From Roseospira goensis (GTDB taxonomy: Bacteria; Pseudomonadota; Alphaproteobacteria; Rhodospirillales; Rhodospirillaceae): DNA of 64,000 bases. The DNA is taken from assembly GCF_014197795.1 (NCBI RefSeq), contig NZ_JACIGI010000021.1, positions 1 to 64,000 of the forward strand. Direction: 5' to 3'. The notes below the pieces were generated by a model, which searched no databases, was not told the DNA's origin, and worked only from the letters and a program-made list of their open reading frames with translations. This document shows positions 49,291-58,182 of the stretch, one piece after another. Numbering within the stretch: position 1 is the first letter of the stretch; the number at the start of each line of letters is the position of its first letter. Position numbers and translations under genes: made by a program.

Positions 49291-51642
49291 ATGCTCTCCC
49301 GCAACCTGGAAATGAGCCTTCACCGGGCGCTGGCGCTGGCGGCCGAACGCAACCATGAGTACGCAACGCTTGAGCATCTGCTGCTGTCTCTGGTGGACGA
49401 CCAGGACGCCGTGGCCGTTCTGAAGGCGTGTTCCGTCAGCACGGAGCGCCTGCGCGAGCAGTTGACCGCGTTTGTCGACACCGAACTCAACGGCCTCGTG
49501 GTCGACCGTCTGGACGGCGACCCCAAGCCCACGGCCGGGTTCCAGCGCGTGGTGCAGCGGGCCGCCATCCATGTCCAGAGTTCCGGCCGCGAGCAGGTCA
49601 CGGGCGCGAACATCCTGGTCGCCATTTTCGCCGAGCGGGAGTCTCATGCCGTCTACTTCCTGCAGATGCAGGACATGACCCGCCTGGACGCGGTCAACTA
49701 CATCTCGCACGGCATCGCCAAGGCCCCGGACAAGACCGAGGCCCGCGCACCGCAAGGCACCACCGAGGGCACGCGGGAGGAAGAGGTCGTGAAAAAGGGC
49801 CAGGAGGCGCTGGACACCTACTGCGTGAACCTCAACAAGAAAGCGGCCGAGGGGCGAATCGACCCGTTGATCGGCCGTGATCTGGAGGTCGAGCGCACCA
49901 TTCAGATTCTGTGCCGTCGCACGAAGAACAATCCGCTGCTGGTGGGCGATCCGGGCGTCGGCAAGACCGCGATCGCCGAGGGGCTGGCCAAGCGCATCGT
50001 GGACAACGCGGTGCCCGCGGTGCTCAAGGAGGCCACCATCTTCGCACTCGACATGGGCGCGTTGCTGGCCGGCACCCGCTACCGGGGCGACTTCGAGGAG
50101 CGCCTGAAGGCGGTGATCAAGGAGCTGGAGGCGTTCGACGGCGCCATCCTGTTCATCGACGAGATCCATACGGTGATCGGGGCCGGGGCCACGTCGGGCG
50201 GGTCCATGGACGCTTCGAACCTGCTCAAGCCGGCGCTGGCCGCCGGCGCCCTGCGCTGCATCGGGTCGACCACCTACAAGGAGTTCCGCAATCACTTCGA
50301 GAAGGACCGGGCCCTGGTGCGGCGGTTCCAGAAGATCGACGTCAACGAGCCCAGCCTGGACGACGCCATCAAGATCGTCACCGGCCTGAAGCCGTACTAC
50401 GAGGAACATCACCGGGTGCGCTACACCAACGAGGCGGTGCGCGCCGCGGTGACGCTGTCCTCGAAGTACATCAACGACCGCAAGCTGCCCGACAAGGCCA
50501 TCGACGTGATCGACGAGGTCGGCGCGGCCCGCATGCTGGTGCCGGAGAGCAAGCGGCGCAAGACCGTGACGGTCAAGGACATCGAGGACATCATCGCCAA
50601 GATTGCCCGCATCCCGCCGAAGACCGTCTCGCGCGACGATCAGGCCGCGCTCGCCAACCTGGAGCGCGACCTCAAGACCATGGTGTTCGGCCAGGAAGGC
50701 GCCATCGAGGCCCTGTCGAGCGCGATCAAGCTGGCCCGCGCCGGCCTGCGCGAGCCGGAGAAGCCGATCGGCTGCTACCTGTTCTCGGGTCCGACCGGCG
50801 TCGGCAAGACCGAGGTTGCCCGCCAGCTCGCCCACACCCTGGGGGTGGAGCTGGTCCGCTTCGACATGAGCGAGTACATGGAGCGCCATTCGGTCTCGCG
50901 CCTGATCGGCGCGCCGCCGGGCTACGTCGGCTTCGACCAGGGCGGGCTGCTGACCGACGCGGTGGATCAGCACCCCTACAGCGTGCTGCTGCTGGACGAG
51001 ATCGAGAAGGCCCACCCGGACCTGTTCAACATCCTGTTGCAGGTGATGGACCACGGCAAGCTGACCGACCATTCGGGCAAGACCGTCGACTTCCGCAACA
51101 CGATCCTCATCATGACCACCAATGCCGGCGCCCAGCAGCTCGCCAAGGCGGCCATCGGGTTCAACCGCACCGATCGCCAGGGCGAGGACCGCGAGGAGAT
51201 CGAGCGCATGTTCTCGCCGGAGTTCCGCAACCGGCTGGATGCGGTCATCCCGTTCGCCAGCCTGTCCGGCGAGGTGGTCGCCAAGGTCGTCGACAAGTTC
51301 GTCATGCAGCTCGAAGCCCAGTTGGCCGACCGCGATGTGACCGTCGAACTGTCCGACGAGGCGCGCCAGTGGCTGGCCAAGAAGGGCTACGACAAGCTCA
51401 TGGGCGCGCGCCCGCTGGGCCGCATCATCCAGGAGAGCATCAAGAAGCCGCTGGCCGAGGAACTGCTGTTCGGTCGCCTCACCAAGGGTGGCGTGGTGCG
51501 CGTCAACATCGAGGACAACAAGCCGGTGTTCGAGATCGACGAAGCCCGCGGCGGCCGCAAGGGGGGCTCGTCGGGTCCGTCCGGCGACGGCGGCGAGCCC
51601 AACGGTGGCGGCCACGGCAAGACCCCGGAACTGGTGGAGTAG
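49291..51642 (+). CDS. clpA: ATP-dependent Clp protease ATP-binding subunit ClpA
   Basis: This 783-residue AAA+ unfoldase feeds proteins into ClpP. The N domain begins [34 protein letters not shown]. The first AAA+ module has Walker A GDPGVGKT at 219-226 and [14 protein letters not shown]. The second has GPTGVGKT at 500-507 and [13 protein letters not shown], followed by the ClpP-contact region. The C-terminal tail is Gly/Pro-rich ([22 protein letters not shown]), an extension often seen in alphaproteobacteria. Partner of ClpS. Confidence 0.97.
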   Translation: MLSRNLEMSLHRALALAAERNHEYATLEHLLLSLVDDQDAVAVLKACSVSTERLREQLTAFVDTELNGLVVDRLDGDPKPTAGFQRVVQRAAIHVQSSGREQVTGANILVAIFAERESHAVYFLQMQDMTRLDAVNYISHGIAKAPDKTEARAPQGTTEGTREEEVVKKGQEALDTYCVNLNKKAAEGRIDPLIGRDLEVERTIQILCRRTKNNPLLVGDPGVGKTAIAEGLAKRIVDNAVPAVLKEATIFALDMGALLAGTRYRGDFEERLKAVIKELEAFDGAILFIDEIHTVIGAGATSGGSMDASNLLKPALAAGALRCIGSTTYKEFRNHFEKDRALVRRFQKIDVNEPSLDDAIKIVTGLKPYYEEHHRVRYTNEAVRAAVTLSSKYINDRKLPDKAIDVIDEVGAARMLVPESKRRKTVTVKDIEDIIAKIARIPPKTVSRDDQAALANLERDLKTMVFGQEGAIEALSSAIKLARAGLREPEKPIGCYLFSGPTGVGKTEVARQLAHTLGVELVRFDMSEYMERHSVSRLIGAPPGYVGFDQGGLLTDAVDQHPYSVLLLDEIEKAHPDLFNILLQVMDHGKLTDHSGKTVDFRNTILIMTTNAGAQQLAKAAIGFNRTDRQGEDREEIERMFSPEFRNRLDAVIPFASLSGEVVAKVVDKFVMQLEAQLADRDVTVELSDEARQWLAKKGYDKLMGARPLGRIIQESIKKPLAEELLFGRLTKGGVVRVNIEDNKPVFEIDEARGGRKGGSSGPSGDGGEPNGGGHGKTPELVE

Positions 51643-51700
51643 ATCGGGGGACCACGGATCGGGCGGACGCGCACGCTGTGTCCGTCCGGAGCTGCCGCGC

Positions 51701-51728
51701 GGCGCCGGACCCGCCAGGGTTCGGCGCC
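51701..51728. terminator. Hairpin downstream of clpA
   Basis: GGCGCCGGACCC pairs with GGGTTCGGCGCC around a 4-base loop (12-bp stem with one G-T pair). It is 58 bp after the clpA stop and has no T-run, so termination is inferred from position and stability. Confidence 0.5.
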
Positions 51729-51734
51729 GTTCGC

Positions 51735-51752
51735 GTGTGGTGGTCACCACAC
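51735..51752. promoter_or_regulatory. Perfect 18-bp palindrome upstream of the CheZ-like gene
   Basis: GTGTGGTGGTCACCACAC is an 8-2-8 perfect palindrome, 168 bp before the CheZ-like start. It has the form of a dimeric repressor site. I cannot assign the regulator. Confidence 0.4.
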
Positions 51753-51920
51753 AGGCGATGGTCGCAGGGCCGACGGTCGGGTGCTACACTGCGGTGCGAA
51801 ACAAGGAAATCGGCCTCTGGCGGTGCGAGCGGTAAAGATCGCGTCAATCTTCGCACGGTATAACAGGTCGACTCGACGGCGGACCGGATGGGGGCTGCCA
51901 GGGACAGAAGGAACGGGATC

Positions 51921-52793
51921 ATGGACGAGGGGCCGGTCAGGACGAGACGGTCCGCGCAGAAGCGCACCTTCTCCATCGAACGGCACCTGCGGCGCGCGGC
52001 CGCCGGGGCCGAACCGGGGGCCGAACCGGGGGCCGAACCGGGGGGCGATCCGATCGACCGGATCCGACCGCCCGATGGCACCAACGCCGCCGACCTGGCG
52101 ACCCTGATCGGCGAGGTGCGGGCGATGCGGGCCGAGATGGGCGGACTGCGCCAGACTCTGGCCGAGATGGCCACGCCGATGTCGGTTCCGGCCGAGGCGC
52201 CGTCCCCACCCCGGCCGTCGCCGGTGCGCGCGATGGCGTTCCCCGGTTGCGAGGAAGAGGCCCAGATCCTGCGCGTCGAGATCGCCCGCATGGTGCGCAG
52301 TCTGGCGACAGCCAAGCGCGAGATCGCCGAGATCAAGCACCCGCTGCGCGAGCCCGACGACGACCGCATGACCAAGGCGGCAAGCGAGCTGGACGAGATC
52401 GTCGCGGCCACCGAGGAGGCGACCAACGCCATCCTGGACTCGGGTGAGATTATCAGCAGCCACTGTCAGACCATCCTGGCCGAAGTCGGCGACATGGACG
52501 CGATGGCTCCCTACCTGCACGACGTGGGCGAGCAGGTGGCCCGGATCATGGAGGCCTGCAATTTCCAGGACATCACCGGCCAGCGCATCAACAAGGTGGT
52601 CCATACCCTGGAGTTCATCGAGGAGCGCATCAAGGCCATCGTCGAGGACTGGGGACGCGATGCCTTCCTCGATCTGCCGCTGCCCGACGATGACATCGAG
52701 GCTGCGGCCGAAGACGAGAGCCAGCTTCTGAACGGCCCGCAGCTCAAGAACAAGGGGCTCAGCCAGGATGATATCGACGCCCTGTTCGATTGA
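51921..52793 (+). CDS. cheZ: CheZ-like chemotaxis phosphatase
   Basis: This 290-residue protein should dephosphorylate CheY-P. It has a basic, disordered N-terminus with an AEPG triplet encoded by a 12-bp tandem repeat (52005-52040). Long helices follow (EAQILRVEIARMVRSLATAKREIAEIK; ASELDEIVAATEEATNAILDSGEII). The CheZ signature CNFQDITGQRINKVVHTLEFIEERI contains Q216, the counterpart of the catalytic glutamine. The C-terminal CheY-binding peptide is GLSQDDIDALFD. I chose the ATG at 51921 with AAGGA upstream. No other che genes are in the window. Confidence 0.82.
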   Translation: MDEGPVRTRRSAQKRTFSIERHLRRAAAGAEPGAEPGAEPGGDPIDRIRPPDGTNAADLATLIGEVRAMRAEMGGLRQTLAEMATPMSVPAEAPSPPRPSPVRAMAFPGCEEEAQILRVEIARMVRSLATAKREIAEIKHPLREPDDDRMTKAASELDEIVAATEEATNAILDSGEIISSHCQTILAEVGDMDAMAPYLHDVGEQVARIMEACNFQDITGQRINKVVHTLEFIEERIKAIVEDWGRDAFLDLPLPDDDIEAAAEDESQLLNGPQLKNKGLSQDDIDALFD

Positions 52794-52986
52794 GCCGGAC
52801 AGCGGGTGGCGGCGGCGCGACCGGGCGTGTGGCGGTCGGCCCCCGGCGCGGGCGGCCGGGCGCGTGCTGCGGGCGGGCGTCGTCGGGCTGGCCGTACTGG
52901 TGGCCGCCTGCGAGTGTGTGTCCGTGCGCGGAGAGGCGGGCAGCCGCTCCGGCGTGGAGGACGTGGAGATCGCCATCCCGCTGTGA
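52768..52986 (+). CDS. Small putative lipoprotein
   Basis: A 72-residue frame overlaps the cheZ end by 26 bp. Its C-terminal half reads VLRAGVVGLAVLVAACECVSVRG, a hydrophobic segment ending in a lipobox-like LVAAC. About 30 residues that would lie outside the inner membrane follow. The long Arg/Gly-rich part before the hydrophobic segment is unusual. A GTG at 52864 would give a more normal 40-residue lipoprotein precursor. No family is recognised, and the start is uncertain. Confidence 0.42.
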   Translation: MISTPCSIEPDSGWRRRDRACGGRPPARAAGRVLRAGVVGLAVLVAACECVSVRGEAGSRSGVEDVEIAIPL

Positions 52987-53235
52987 CCTTGTCGGCGCCC
53001 GTGGCGGTCTGGGCCGGGTGCCGGACGGGCCCAGTTCCGAGTCCGGGGCGCTGTATTATCGGTCGGGTTGTGTTCCTGGATTTTTCTTCTTGATTGGCTG
53101 CGATTCCGATGATTCCCTGCGTGGGGGACGAGGGATCGGGGACCGGTTCGGCCCGGGGCGAGCCTGTGGGCGCGCGTGCCCGCAAGGCCCTGAAAGGCCC
53201 CGCCAGCCCCCCGCAAGAGAAGGAGGACACCGCCG

Positions 53236-54435
53236 ATGGGACACTCCAGCGAGGTGCAGCGGGCGGGTGACGCGCGGCCGTCGCGGTGGCGCCGATGGCG
53301 GGGGGCCGGGGCGGCGGTGTGCCTCGGCCTGACGCTCGGTGCCTGCGAAATGGCCGCAGACGGCGGCGCGGGGACGGAGTCCGGGGCCGTCGCATCCGGA
53401 ACCATCGTGGATCCCCCAGGGGCGATCGGGCCGGCACCGCTGCCGAGCTATGCCGTCGGCGATCAATACGTGTTCGACAATCCGCGCGAGACCTGGACCG
53501 TCAGCGCCGTGGCGGACGATCGCGTCACCTGGACCAGCGATCGGGGTGGTCGGCGGGTGACGCCGCGCGACCCCCTGATGCCCAGCCTGAGTTCGACCGC
53601 CGCCGACGTCGGCACCATCACCCGCACTGTTAAGGAACAGACCGGCGCGCTGTGGCCGCTGGCCGTCGGCAACGAGGCCAGCTTCGTCGTCCACGTGGCC
53701 ATGGAGGGGCGCGCGCCGCAGGCCCTGGCGTGGAACTGCCGGGTCGTGGGCACCAGCCGCACGGCGGTGCCGGCCGGGACGTTCAACACCCACAAGGTGG
53801 CTTGCGCGCGCTCGGACGGGCTGCGGCTCAACACCTATCACGCCCCCACCGTCGGCTATTTCGTCCGTCGTGAGGTGACGACCCCGGATCAGGAGGAACA
53901 GGCACGGTCCCTCGTCGCGGTCCGCACCGCGGCGGTGACCGCCGCGCGCGTGCCCGAGGCGCCCCCCCCGGAGGCGGCTCCGGCCGGCCAGGCGGATGCC
54001 CAGCCGCTACCACCCCCCGCGACCGGGGACAGCCCGGCGCCGGCCGCCGCGCGCCGCCCTCCCGCCGCGGTGCCGCCGCCCGCCGCCGTGCCGGCCGCCA
54101 CCCCCGCCCCGCAGCCGACCGCGACGCCGGCCCCGGCTCCGGCCCGCGCGGCCGCCCCGGCGGCGGCGACGGGGACCGGCTGGACCGGGGCCGGGGTGCG
54201 GCTGGCCTCCTTCCGCAGTGCCGAGGGCGCGCGCCAGGGGTGGACCAACCTCAAGGGTGCCTATCCGGGGCTGCTCGGGCCGCTGGCGCCGCGCGTTGTT
54301 CCGGTAGACCTGGCGGGCAAGGGGACGTATCACCGGCTGTACGCTGGGCCGTTCCCGTCGGCGCAGGAGGCGCGCGGCCTGTGCGGTCAGATCCGCGAAA
54401 TGGGGTCGGTCTGCGACGTCCGCACCTTTAACTGA
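53236..54435 (+). CDS. SPOR-domain lipoprotein/secreted protein
   Basis: This 399-residue protein has an N-terminal export segment with a lipobox-like LTLGAC (WRGAGAAVCLGLTLGACEMAA). A beta-rich domain covers residues 70-215 (YAVGDQYVFDNPRETWTV, TITRTVKEQTGALWPLAVGNEASFVV, GTFNTHKVACARSDGL). A long Pro/Ala linker follows. The C-terminal SPOR domain starts GVRLASFRSAEGARQGWTNLKGAYPGLLG and ends YHRLYAGPFPSAQEARGLCGQIREMGSVCDVRTF. SPOR domains bind denuded peptidoglycan at septa. The protein is probably anchored to the outer membrane and spans to the wall. Confidence 0.78.
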   Translation: MGHSSEVQRAGDARPSRWRRWRGAGAAVCLGLTLGACEMAADGGAGTESGAVASGTIVDPPGAIGPAPLPSYAVGDQYVFDNPRETWTVSAVADDRVTWTSDRGGRRVTPRDPLMPSLSSTAADVGTITRTVKEQTGALWPLAVGNEASFVVHVAMEGRAPQALAWNCRVVGTSRTAVPAGTFNTHKVACARSDGLRLNTYHAPTVGYFVRREVTTPDQEEQARSLVAVRTAAVTAARVPEAPPPEAAPAGQADAQPLPPPATGDSPAPAAARRPPAAVPPPAAVPAATPAPQPTATPAPAPARAAAPAAATGTGWTGAGVRLASFRSAEGARQGWTNLKGAYPGLLGPLAPRVVPVDLAGKGTYHRLYAGPFPSAQEARGLCGQIREMGSVCDVRTFN

Positions 54436-54470
54436 GCCGTCGCCCCCTGTCCCCCGCTCGAAAGACTCCG

Positions 54471-54947
54471 ATGCCGTCCCCTGCCTCCCGCGCCGCGATC
54501 CTGATCGCCACCCTGGCCGTCCTGACCCTCGCGGCCGGGGCGGCGGTGGCGTGGCAGGCGCTGGCGGACCGCGACGCTCACATTGCGCGTCTGGCGACGG
54601 AGCGGCAGGCTCTGCGAGACCAGGTCGCGGCGCTGGAGGCCCGGCGGGCGACGCTGGTGTCGGAGCTGGAGGCCGCGCTGCGGATCGGAGAGCGCCTCAG
54701 CGATCGGGTCGATGTGCTGGAGGCGGATCTCGCCGAGGCCCGGGCGACCCAGCTTGAGGTCCGAGAGGTGCGCGGCACCGCCGACTTCCCGATCCAGCGC
54801 GCGATGGCGCAGGCGGGCGACACGGTGGCCGGATTCGCGGACCGCGAGGGCACCACCGCGGCGATGGTGCGGGCGCTCAACCCGTGGCTGGACGGCACCG
54901 AGACGCTGGACGGCTTCCAGACGCTCTGGATTCCCAAGCCGCGGTGA
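54471..54947 (+). CDS. Membrane-anchored coiled-coil protein with LysM-like domain
   Basis: This 158-residue protein has an N-terminal transmembrane anchor (AAILIATLAVLTLAAGAAVAW), then a coiled coil of about 60 residues (RLATERQALRDQVAALEARRATLVSELEAAL, RVDVLEADLAEARATQL). The C-terminal module TVAGFADREGTTAAMVRALNPWL..TLDGFQTLWIPKP has the LysM pattern of a sugar/peptidoglycan-binding fold. It follows the SPOR protein by 35 bp, suggesting a joint cell-wall role. Confidence 0.7.
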   Translation: MPSPASRAAILIATLAVLTLAAGAAVAWQALADRDAHIARLATERQALRDQVAALEARRATLVSELEAALRIGERLSDRVDVLEADLAEARATQLEVREVRGTADFPIQRAMAQAGDTVAGFADREGTTAAMVRALNPWLDGTETLDGFQTLWIPKPR

Positions 54948-54975
54948 CCCGACAGCCCGACCCGTGAGATCCCGT

Positions 54976-55036
54976 TAGCGCCGATCGCCCGAATTCGAAA
55001 TCACCATGCGAGTCCGTATTCGGGCGTTCCGCTCTA
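54976..55036. repeat. Palindromic element, copy E (61-bp variant)
   Basis: This element begins TAGCGCCGATCGCCCGAAT and ends ATTCGGGCGTTCCGCTCTA. The inner CGCCCGAAT/ATTCGGGCG arms are perfect and the outer TAGnGC/GCTCTA ends are conserved. It is 3 bases shorter than copies A-D. It lies between convergent genes and may end transcription from both sides. Confidence 0.55.
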
Positions 55037-55050
55037 TGGGCCGGCCCGGA

Positions 55051-57111
55051 TCAGCAGTCCGACGATCCAGGGCGGCGCCCCGCAGCGTGGTCGGCCCAGA
55101 GCGCGCGATAGGCGTCTTCCAGTTGGGCGGCGTAGGCGGCCGGGTCGCACAGCGGCAGCGCCGCCAGGCGCGGCCGCAGCGCCGCCCGCACGCTGGCCAG
55201 GGTGGCGGGATCGGCGGCCGCCGCAACCGCGCGGGCGACGTAGGCATCGGGGCTGTCGGCGACCCAGTCGGCCAGCCCGGCCCGTGTCAGGTGCGAGACC
55301 GCATGGCGACCGCATGGGTGATATCCCGCCAGGGTCACGACGGGAATCCCCATCCAGAGCAGTTCGAGCACGGTCAGCCCGCCGGACCAGGGGTCGCTGT
55401 CCAGGGCGATGTCGACGCTCCGGTAAAGGTCCATCATGCCGGCGCGGTCGCGGCCGCCCTCCAGGGACACGCGGTCGAGCGGAACGCCGAGCCGGGTCAG
55501 GCGGTGCCGCATCGACTCGCGTACGGCGGCGCGGTCGAACGCCCGGGCCTGGATCAGCAGGCGCGCGTCCGGCACCGCGGTCAGCACGCGACCCCAGCGG
55601 GCCAGCAGGCCGTCATGGGTCTTGTCCAGGCGGTTGAAGGCGCCGAACGTGATGTGCCCCCGCTCGTGGCAGGGCGGCGGGCCGGGGTGCGGCGCATCGG
55701 CCGGCGGGCTGAAGAAATAGGCGCCGTGCGGCAGGCACACCGCGGGCTCCGACAGCCGCGCCGGATCCGGGACGTGGTGGGCGTCGGTCAGCAGGGCGTC
55801 GAGGCCGGGCAGGCCGATGCTGCCGAACACGTCGCCCCACATCACCTGGACCGGGGCCAGACGTTCGGCCAGGGCCGCCAGGGCCTGCGGCAGGGTGGTG
55901 GGCGTGACCAACACCACGACGTGCGGCGCCAGCGCCCGTACCTGGGCCCGCAGCGTGGTGGGGCTCGGGTCGGCAACCGTGTGCAGGCGGGCGGGGGAAT
56001 GGCTCAGGATGTCCGGCGGTGGGGCCGGCGGGCGGTCGGGGGGCACCGCATGGATGACGTGCGCCGCGATGTCGCCGGGCGCGTCGGGCCGGTCGTGGGC
56101 GAGGATGGCCGGCAGGGCGAGGGCGGCCACCTGCGGGCGCGTCATGTCGCCGACATAGGCGATGCGCAACGGCGGCGTGGGCGGGGCCGGCAGGTCCGCC
56201 CGCCACAGGCCGGTGCGCGCGGCCCAGCCGTCGCGTTCGGCGCGGATCACGGCCGGGTCCACGGCGGGCGCGTGATGCAGGATCGACAGCAGGTCGCCGA
56301 TGTGGGCGACGTCACGGCGCACGGCGGCCGGCACTCGTAGCGCCGCGGCGGCCGCGGCGTCGGCGGCGCCCTCGGACAGCGCCAGGCTGGCGCGGGCCAG
56401 CAGCGCGCCGGGGTGGCCCGGCACCAGGTGCAGCGCGCGATCCAGGGCCGGTGCCGCGCCCTCGCCGTCGCGGTGGCGCAGCGTCAGGGTGGCGCGGGTC
56501 ACCCAGGCGTCCGCGTACGGCGGGGCGAGGGCGAGGGCGGTGCGGATCGAACGGTCGGCCAGAGCGGGGGCGCCGTCGCGCAGGGCCAGCAGGGCGCGGG
56601 CATGCCACAGGGTCGGGTCGGTGCCGGCCGGCGGTGCCGCGTCGAGGACGGCGCGCGCCGCCGCCGTGTCGCCGGCCGCGAGGGCGGCCATCGTTGCCGC
56701 CCCGGCGGCGCGCGGATCGTCGGGCAACAGGCGCCACCAGGTGCGCGCGATCGCACGGGTGGCGGCGGCGTCGCCGGTGGCCTGCGCGGCGGCGTGTGCC
56801 TCCGCGCACAGGCGCGACAGGGGAAGGTCGGGGGTGCGGGTGCGGGCCGCATCCAGGGTCAGCGCGCGCCGCACCGCACGCAGGCCGGCGCGCGCATCAC
56901 CGCGCCGGTGGCGGAGCAGGCCCAGGTTCAGCCAGCTCGTCGGGTGGGCCGGCAGCAGACGCACCACCCGCATGAACGCCGCTTCGGCGGCATCGAGGCG
57001 GGCCGCCTGGAGGTGTGTCACACCCTCGGCGAACAGGGTGCGGGCCAATGCTTCGCCCTGCGGACCCGGCGGGGCGATCGGGGCGGAGACGGAGACGAAC
57101 GGCTCGGACAC
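55051..57111 (-). CDS. TPR and GT41 (O-GlcNAc-transferase-like) protein
   Basis: This 686-residue protein has an N-terminal TPR array over residues 20-270 (LDAAEAAFMRVVRLLPAHPTSWLNLGLLRHRRGDARAGLRAVRRAL, then repeating Ala-rich units). A C-terminal GT-B glycosyltransferase of the SPINDLY/OGT type follows, with FGAFNRLDKTHDGLLARWGRVLTAVPDARLLIQ, RVSLEGGRDRAGMMDLYRSVDIALDSDPWSGGLTVLELLWMGIPVVTLAG and a GRHAVSHLTRAGL loop. Bacterial relatives glycosylate proteins such as flagellins or act on polysaccharide. No flagellin gene is nearby. Confidence 0.85.
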   Translation of the reverse strand: MSEPFVSVSAPIAPPGPQGEALARTLFAEGVTHLQAARLDAAEAAFMRVVRLLPAHPTSWLNLGLLRHRRGDARAGLRAVRRALTLDAARTRTPDLPLSRLCAEAHAAAQATGDAAATRAIARTWWRLLPDDPRAAGAATMAALAAGDTAAARAVLDAAPPAGTDPTLWHARALLALRDGAPALADRSIRTALALAPPYADAWVTRATLTLRHRDGEGAAPALDRALHLVPGHPGALLARASLALSEGAADAAAAAALRVPAAVRRDVAHIGDLLSILHHAPAVDPAVIRAERDGWAARTGLWRADLPAPPTPPLRIAYVGDMTRPQVAALALPAILAHDRPDAPGDIAAHVIHAVPPDRPPAPPPDILSHSPARLHTVADPSPTTLRAQVRALAPHVVVLVTPTTLPQALAALAERLAPVQVMWGDVFGSIGLPGLDALLTDAHHVPDPARLSEPAVCLPHGAYFFSPPADAPHPGPPPCHERGHITFGAFNRLDKTHDGLLARWGRVLTAVPDARLLIQARAFDRAAVRESMRHRLTRLGVPLDRVSLEGGRDRAGMMDLYRSVDIALDSDPWSGGLTVLELLWMGIPVVTLAGYHPCGRHAVSHLTRAGLADWVADSPDAYVARAVAAAADPATLASVRAALRPRLAALPLCDPAAYAAQLEDAYRALWADHAAGRRPGSSDC

Positions 57112-57195
57112 GACCGGACCCTGCCTGTGGACGGGCCGGCAGGGTACCCGGTCCGGGCGTGCGGCTCCACCCTCGGCCGGGCGGACGGCGCGCGG

Positions 57196-57468
57196 TCAGG
57201 CCGCGGCGCCGTGGCGGTCGTGGTGATCGTTGGAGCGGCGGGCGGCGAGCGAGCCGGCGTCCGGCATGGCGGTCAGGCCGTTCTCGCGCACATAGCAATC
57301 CTGCAACGAGGAGGCAGCCTCCTGGGCACTCTGGCGGGTGCCGAACAGGGCGGTCCAGACCGCGCGGGCTGCGGTGCGCAGCAGGTGGGCGAGGTAGCGG
57401 TCGCGTTCGCGCCGCGCCGCCATTTCCAGGGCAAGCGGGGCGTCTGTCGAATGCAGGGGGGCTGACAT
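57196..57468 (-). CDS. Small hypothetical protein
   Basis: From the ATG at 57468 (AAGGGA upstream) this encodes 90 residues. A helical, Arg-rich core (EMAARRERDRYLAHLLRTAARAVWTALFG) is followed by QEAASSLQDCYVRENGLTAMPDAG and a polar His-rich tail (RRSNDHHDRHG). The core resembles short DUF1127-like helices only loosely. The reading frame extends 29 codons upstream but without coding character. The function is unknown. Confidence 0.5.
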   Translation of the reverse strand: MSAPLHSTDAPLALEMAARRERDRYLAHLLRTAARAVWTALFGTRQSAQEAASSLQDCYVRENGLTAMPDAGSLAARRSNDHHDRHGAAA

Positions 57469-57818
57469 GGGGGGATGTCCCTTCTGGCGCATGGTCGAAC
57501 ACTTCAGGCAGCACAAGGAGCGGGCGGGCGGCCTCGTTCGTAGCTGCTCCTCCAATGTAGGAAAGCCCGGCTCCGGTATGGTGTGCGTTTTTTGCAGTGC
57601 GGTGTCCCTGCTGCGCCGGGGGCCGAGTCTCCGGTATCACGGCCCATCCGCGGCGGGGGGACGGCGCTTGTGCCAGCCTTGCGGGCGGATCTTTCGCGGG
57701 GGCCGCGCGGCGGTCCGATATCACCAATGGCGCAGTTGATCCCGACCGGTCCCTTCGTCACCATGCCCCGACGCATGGCCCCGGCCGCTGGGGTCCGGTC
57801 AACGCACGGAGACTCACC

Positions 57819-58151
57819 ATGAGCGGGGCCCACGACGACCGCGCCCACCTCATCGCCCATCGTCGCTTCATGGAAGAAGTCGAGATGGCGGTGCGGGCGG
57901 CCAATCAGGAGATCATCGGCCAGAAGCTGCCGCACCTGGACCGCACCAGCTTCTTCAAGCTGGCGGTGTCGATCGCCCGCCTGCGCGCCCGGTATCTGGA
58001 ATCCGTCATGGCGCTGGACTGGGAGCACGCCGACGCCGACCGCCTGGCCGCGGTGCAGAACCGGCGCACGATGTTCGAGGAGGCGCGCGCCGGGTTCGAG
58101 GCGTTGCAGCATGCCTTCGAGCGCGGCTACATCACCCTGGACGAAAAGTAG
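57819..58151 (+). CDS. Hypothetical helical protein
   Basis: From the ATG at 57819 (preceded by GGAG) this encodes 110 residues. It is one helical domain: HLIAHRRFMEEVEMAVRAANQEIIGQKLPHLD, then SFFKLAVSIARLRARYLESVMALDWEHA, then NRRTMFEEARAGFEALQHAFERGYITLD. It has no cysteines or membrane segment. I recognise no family. It is convergent with the nuclease-like gene at 58183. Confidence 0.62.
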   Translation: MSGAHDDRAHLIAHRRFMEEVEMAVRAANQEIIGQKLPHLDRTSFFKLAVSIARLRARYLESVMALDWEHADADRLAAVQNRRTMFEEARAGFEALQHAFERGYITLDEK

Positions 58152-58182
58152 CTCCATTGCCCTCGGCGTGACGGCGCCGGTC

